From contig NZ_ATUZ01000017.1 in NCBI RefSeq assembly GCF_000420465.1, forward strand, positions 124,001 to 188,000: a stretch of 64,000 bases of DNA, written 5' to 3'. The notes beneath the pieces are model-generated. The model ran no database searches. It saw only the letters and a list, made by a program, of their open reading frames with translations, and had not been told where the DNA came from. Each line of letters starts with the position of its first letter. The first letter of the stretch is position 1. The position numbers and the translations under genes were made by a program. The DNA comes from Desulfovibrio desulfuricans DSM 642 (GTDB lineage: Bacteria; Desulfobacterota; Desulfovibrionia; Desulfovibrionales; Desulfovibrionaceae). Positions 60,580 to 64,000 of the stretch are shown here, piece after piece.

Positions 60580-63579
60580 TTACCAGTCCAGTGTACGCTT
60601 GAAGGCGCGGGCCAGATCTTCCACCGAAGCGTTGACGATGACGCTGTCGCCGGATTTCATGGTCAGCTGACCGTTACCGGTGACAGTACCAATACGGGTG
60701 CAGGGCTGCCACATTCCCAGTGCATCGAGAATCATGGCCAGATCGGGCTTGACGCTCACAACCAGGCGGCTGGCGCTTTCGCTGTAGAGCAGTTCGGTCA
60801 CGTTCATGGTTTCAAGGGCGGGCACGGCATCAAGGTTGATTTCTGCACCCAGGCGGCCGCCGATGCACATTTCTGCAATGGCTACGGCAAGGCCGCCGTC
60901 AGAGCAGTCGTGGCAGGCGGAAATGGCGCGCTGGCCCATGAGGGCGTTGACCGCGCGGTAGCGCAGCAGGGCATTGGAGGCGTCCACATGGGGAACGCGG
61001 CCACCCTTGAGGCCCAGTTCCGTGGCGGCTTCACTGCCTGCCATTTCGCGCCAGGTGCCGCCGAGCACGTAGATGGCATGGCCAGCCTGCTTGAAGTCAG
61101 AGGTCTGGGCAGCAGTGACGTTGCGGATGACGCCAAGAATGGAGAACAGCACCGTGGGCGGAATGGAAATGCGTTCGCCGCCGCCGGTGTAGTCGTTCTT
61201 CATGGAGTCCTTGCCCGAGATGCACGGCACGCCGTAGGCCAGCGAGAACTGGCGCAGGGCGCGGCAGGCGCGCACAAGCTGAGCCAGCTTGTAGCGTCCA
61301 TCGGGGTTGGAGGGGCTGACCACCGGGTCGCACCAGCAGAAGTTGTCCACACCCGCCAGAGCGTCAGGGTCTGCACCCACGGCAACGGCATTGCGGATGG
61401 CTTCGTCCATGGCGTTGGCCATCATCCAGTAGGTGTCGTAATCGCTGAACTTGGGGCAGATGCCGTGGGAGATCACAAGGCCCGCGTCCGATTCCAGCAG
61501 GGGGCGGATAACGCCAGCGTCTGCCGGGCCGTCGCGCTTGACGCCCACGAGGGGCTTCACCACGCTGCCGCCGCGCACTTCGTGGTCATACTGGCGGATG
61601 ATGTATTCCTTGGAGCAGATATTGAGCGTGCCGAGCATGCGCTGCAAAAAAGCGGTCTGCTCAACTTCGGCCACGTCCACGGTGACATCGGTGACTTCGG
61701 GGGCCTTCCATTCGGCTTCAAGTTCAAGCTGCGGCACACCGTCGTGCATGAATTCCATGGGCATGGAGGCAATGATGCGGTCGTGGTAGCGCACTTCAAA
61801 GAAGCCGGAGGTGGTGAAGCGGCCCAGGGCTGTGGCTTCCACATCCATGCGTGCGGCAAGGGCCATGAATTCGTCGAGCTTTTCCGGCGAAACGGCCAGG
61901 GTCATGCGCTCCTGCGCTTCAGAAAGCAGAATCTCCCAGGGGCGCAGGCCATCGTATTTCAGCGGAGCCTTGGCGATATCCAGCACGCAGCCGCCAGTAT
62001 CCTCGGCCATTTCACCCACTGAGGAGGAAAGGCCGCCAGCGCCGTTGTCGGTGATGGCGTGGTACAGGCCCAAATCGCGGGCGCGCATGATGAAGTCGTA
62101 CATCTTGCGCTGGGTGATGGGGTCGCCGATCTGCACCGCAGTGGCGGGCGAGCCTTCGTGCAGCTCTTCAGAAGAGAAGGTTGCGCCGTGGATGCCGTCC
62201 TTGCCGATGCGGCCGCCGGTCATGACAATGTAGTCGCCTTCCTCGGCCTGCTTGAACCAGCCGGGGCGGCCATGAATCTCCGCGGGGATGATGCCCACGG
62301 TGCCGCAGTAAACCAGCGGCTTGCCAAGGTAGCGCTCGTCAAAAACCAGCGAACCGTTGACCGTGGGAATGCCCGACTTGTTGCCGCCGTGCTCCACGCC
62401 TTCGCGCACGCCTTCCAGCACGCGGCGGGGGTGCAGCAGGCGCGGGGGCAGGCTTTTATCGTGAAAGGGCGAGGCAAAGCAGAACACGTCCGTATTGCAC
62501 ACCAGTTCCGCGCCCATGCCTGTGCCCATGGGGTCGCGGTTCACGCCCACAATGCCGGTGAGCGCGCCGCCGTACGGGTCGAGCGCCGAGGGGCTGTTGT
62601 GGGTTTCAACCTTGATGCAGGCATCGTAGCCGTTGATAAAGGCGATAACGCCCGCGTTGTCCTTGAAAACGGACTTGCAGTAGTCGTCTTCGCCCATGCG
62701 CTCGCGCAGCATGGCTGTGGCGTCGCGGATGCAGGTCTTGTAGAGGTTGTCCACCACTTCGCTACGTCCGGTGGCGGCATCGGTATAATTGATGCGCGAG
62801 GCAAAAATCTTGTGCTTGCAGTGCTCGGACCACGTCTGGGCCAGCACTTCCATTTCCACATCGGTGGGGTCGGCGGGCAGGCCAAGGGCCTTGCGGCGGT
62901 CGGCTTCTTCCTGCGCGGTGAATTGCACGCGGATGCTGTGCATTTCCTTGAGGTTGAGCGCCCATGTATTTTCGCGGCTGGCCTTGGTCAGGGCTTCGTC
63001 ATCCATGGCTGAAAGGGCAATGGTGTCAACGGTTTCGTTGATTTCGCCCGTAACCCTGGCGGCCTGAGCTTCAAAGCCGGGCTGGGCGTCCCATTCCTGA
63101 CGGCTCTTGATGCGGTAGCGCTGGATGAGCGTGTTGCACAAAAGGTCGCGGGCCAGCATGTCCACCTGCTCGCGGGTGAGGGGCACGGCCTTGTCGCTGC
63201 TGATGCGGTACTGCACGGCGGTATACACGCGCAGGCTGTCGCGCGGAATGTCCAGCACCATGGCGGCAGTGTCGCGCGCGGTGCGGGCCTCGTTATCCGT
63301 CACGCCGGGGCGGAAGCCCACTTCCACAAACCAGTCTGCCGCAGGGTCAAGCAGGGGCAGCGGCTCAAGGGAGGCTTCCTGAAGGATGGGGTCGTGCCAG
63401 ATGCTTTCGCCCAGCAGACGGGCCACCTGAGCGGCATCAAGCCCGTCAGCCGTAAAGACCTTGATCTGGCGAACGCCAGAAACAGAAATGTTCAGCGCCT
63501 TGCGCAGGTGCTGGGCCGTCTTGCGGCCCTGGGTATCGTCAAGTCCGGCGCGGGGGCCGGTTTCCACCCTATAGAGCAT
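60580..63579 (-). CDS. purL: Phosphoribosylformylglycinamidine synthase, PurS-PurL fusion
   Basis: 999 residues from the second ATG (63579), which stands 9 bases after AGAGGA; the first ATG (63588) touches that site. The N-terminal about 190 residues resemble duplicated PurS-like domains. The rest is PurL: QTWSEHCKHKIFASRI, VETHNSPSALDPYGGALTGIVGVNRD (ATP and metal region), ITDNGAGGLSSSVGEMA and AGVDNFCWCD. No glutaminase domain is attached, so a separate PurQ is needed. It makes FGAM in purine synthesis. The length (about 1000) is intermediate between PurL (about 740) and the three-domain PurL (about 1300). Confidence 0.93.
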   Translation of the reverse strand: MLYRVETGPRAGLDDTQGRKTAQHLRKALNISVSGVRQIKVFTADGLDAAQVARLLGESIWHDPILQEASLEPLPLLDPAADWFVEVGFRPGVTDNEARTARDTAAMVLDIPRDSLRVYTAVQYRISSDKAVPLTREQVDMLARDLLCNTLIQRYRIKSRQEWDAQPGFEAQAARVTGEINETVDTIALSAMDDEALTKASRENTWALNLKEMHSIRVQFTAQEEADRRKALGLPADPTDVEMEVLAQTWSEHCKHKIFASRINYTDAATGRSEVVDNLYKTCIRDATAMLRERMGEDDYCKSVFKDNAGVIAFINGYDACIKVETHNSPSALDPYGGALTGIVGVNRDPMGTGMGAELVCNTDVFCFASPFHDKSLPPRLLHPRRVLEGVREGVEHGGNKSGIPTVNGSLVFDERYLGKPLVYCGTVGIIPAEIHGRPGWFKQAEEGDYIVMTGGRIGKDGIHGATFSSEELHEGSPATAVQIGDPITQRKMYDFIMRARDLGLYHAITDNGAGGLSSSVGEMAEDTGGCVLDIAKAPLKYDGLRPWEILLSEAQERMTLAVSPEKLDEFMALAARMDVEATALGRFTTSGFFEVRYHDRIIASMPMEFMHDGVPQLELEAEWKAPEVTDVTVDVAEVEQTAFLQRMLGTLNICSKEYIIRQYDHEVRGGSVVKPLVGVKRDGPADAGVIRPLLESDAGLVISHGICPKFSDYDTYWMMANAMDEAIRNAVAVGADPDALAGVDNFCWCDPVVSPSNPDGRYKLAQLVRACRALRQFSLAYGVPCISGKDSMKNDYTGGGERISIPPTVLFSILGVIRNVTAAQTSDFKQAGHAIYVLGGTWREMAGSEAATELGLKGGRVPHVDASNALLRYRAVNALMGQRAISACHDCSDGGLAVAIAEMCIGGRLGAEINLDAVPALETMNVTELLYSESASRLVVSVKPDLAMILDALGMWQPCTRIGTVTGNGQLTMKSGDSVIVNASVEDLARAFKRTLDW

Positions 63580-63606
63580 GATTTGCATTCCTCTTGGTTT
63601 GGCTGC

Positions 63607-64000
63607 TTACTTTTTTCTGTCGCGCACGTAGTCGGCCATCTGGCGCATAAGCTCGCGCTCGGGCCTGTCAGGCAGAGTTTCTAATGCCTGCCTGGCCGCG
63701 TCAAGAAATTCATCGGCCTGACGGCGCACGGCATCGTCATGTCCGGCCTGCCGGATGCTCTCGGCAATGCTTGCGGCATCCGCTTCCGTCATCAGCCCTG
63801 CGCAAAAGGCGGCGTCAAAGGCGCTGCGTTCTGCGGTGCTCAGGCTGTCGCGGTAGAGGCGCAGGGGCGGCGTGAGCTTGCCCTCGCGCACATCGCCGCC
63901 AGTGGGCTTGCCGGTCACGCTTTCTGGCGCGAAATCAAGGGCGTCGTCCACCATCTGAAAGGCCATGCCAAGGTTTTCGCCATAGGCGGCGGCAGCGGTT
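63607..64000 (-). CDS. Polyprenyl (isoprenyl) diphosphate synthase, C-terminal part (5' end outside window)
   Basis: The frame is open through the window edge at 64000; the ATG at 63966 is internal, with YGENLGMAFQMVDDALDF continuing the family sequence upstream. QMVDDALDF is the second aspartate-rich motif of trans-isoprenyl diphosphate synthases, and TGKPTGGDVREGKLTPPLRL is the typical following block (GDLxxGKxTLP). The enzyme extends isoprenoid chains, here probably octaprenyl or solanesyl for menaquinone. The first motif (DDxxD) lies outside the window. Confidence 0.9.
   Translation of the reverse strand, partial: TAAAAYGENLGMAFQMVDDALDFAPESVTGKPTGGDVREGKLTPPLRLYRDSLSTAERSAFDAAFCAGLMTEADAASIAESIRQAGHDDAVRRQADEFLDAARQALETLPDRPERELMRQMADYVRDRKK

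Noticed and set aside
1..64000. CRISPR arrays, insertion sequences, rRNA genes
   Set aside because: No regularly spaced repeats, transposase genes or rRNA sequence were seen anywhere in the window.

Overview
The window is a GC-rich stretch of a dissimilatory sulfate reducer, almost certainly a Desulfovibrio. The evidence is a complete dsrMKJOP operon and sulfate adenylyltransferase (sat) within 9 kb of each other. A periplasmic nitrate reductase cluster in the order napC-napM-napA-napD-napG-napH, with no napB, is the arrangement I recall for the nitrate-respiring strain D. desulfuricans ATCC 27774. Species placement is inference; no 16S rRNA gene is present.

Layout. 1-3.1 kb: tail of an export cluster (TolC-like partial, HlyD-like adaptor, flippase). 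3.2-4.7 kb: an orphan two-gene redox module (Tat-exported ferredoxin plus small cytochrome b-like protein). 4.7-7.3 kb (minus): rlmN and a CCA-transferase/HD protein with a degraded catalytic domain. 7.5-16.1 kb (minus): dsrMKJOP behind an RsbRD-like regulatory gene, a VKOR/thioredoxin-like fusion and sat. 16.5-22.3 kb (minus): a biotin carboxylase, a fused AccA-AccD carboxyltransferase and a biotin-carrier protein with an odd attachment motif, followed by a small unknown and ssb. 22.6-28.1 kb (plus): purine nucleoside phosphorylase, typA and a soluble two-Cache sensor. 28.2-29.5 kb (minus): thiM and a DsrE-like protein. 29.6-37.6 kb (plus): tamA-tamB, MOSC protein, a small membrane protein and a GNAT acetyltransferase. 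37.7-38.9 kb (minus): uvsE.

39.0-44.5 kb is the nap operon. Its upstream region carries a 40-bp dyad, a sigma-54-type -24/-12 match and a CRP-type box. 44.5-45.9 kb is an AT-richer segment with an Mrr-type restriction endonuclease and a probable mobile-gene remnant, abutting the 3' end of tRNA-Leu(UAA). 45.9-50.6 kb holds housekeeping genes (pgpA, infA, lgt, moaC) and membrane or lipoprotein genes. 50.8-58.2 kb is a phospholipid/leucine run (psd, pssA, leuA, leuC, leuD, leuB) followed by a CCG-domain protein. 58.3-64 kb (minus) has an EamA exporter, rlpA with a coupled upstream small ORF, purL and a partial polyprenyl synthase.

How the genes connect: Sat activates sulfate, and DsrMKJOP passes electrons across the membrane to the DsrC/DsrAB system encoded elsewhere. 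NapC and NapM feed NapA when nitrate is used. The MOSC and MoaC genes relate to molybdenum cofactor, which NapA needs. The most notable items are the nap control region, the possible tRNA-linked island, the unusual acetyl-CoA carboxylase parts, the output-less Cache protein and the small ORF coupled to rlpA.
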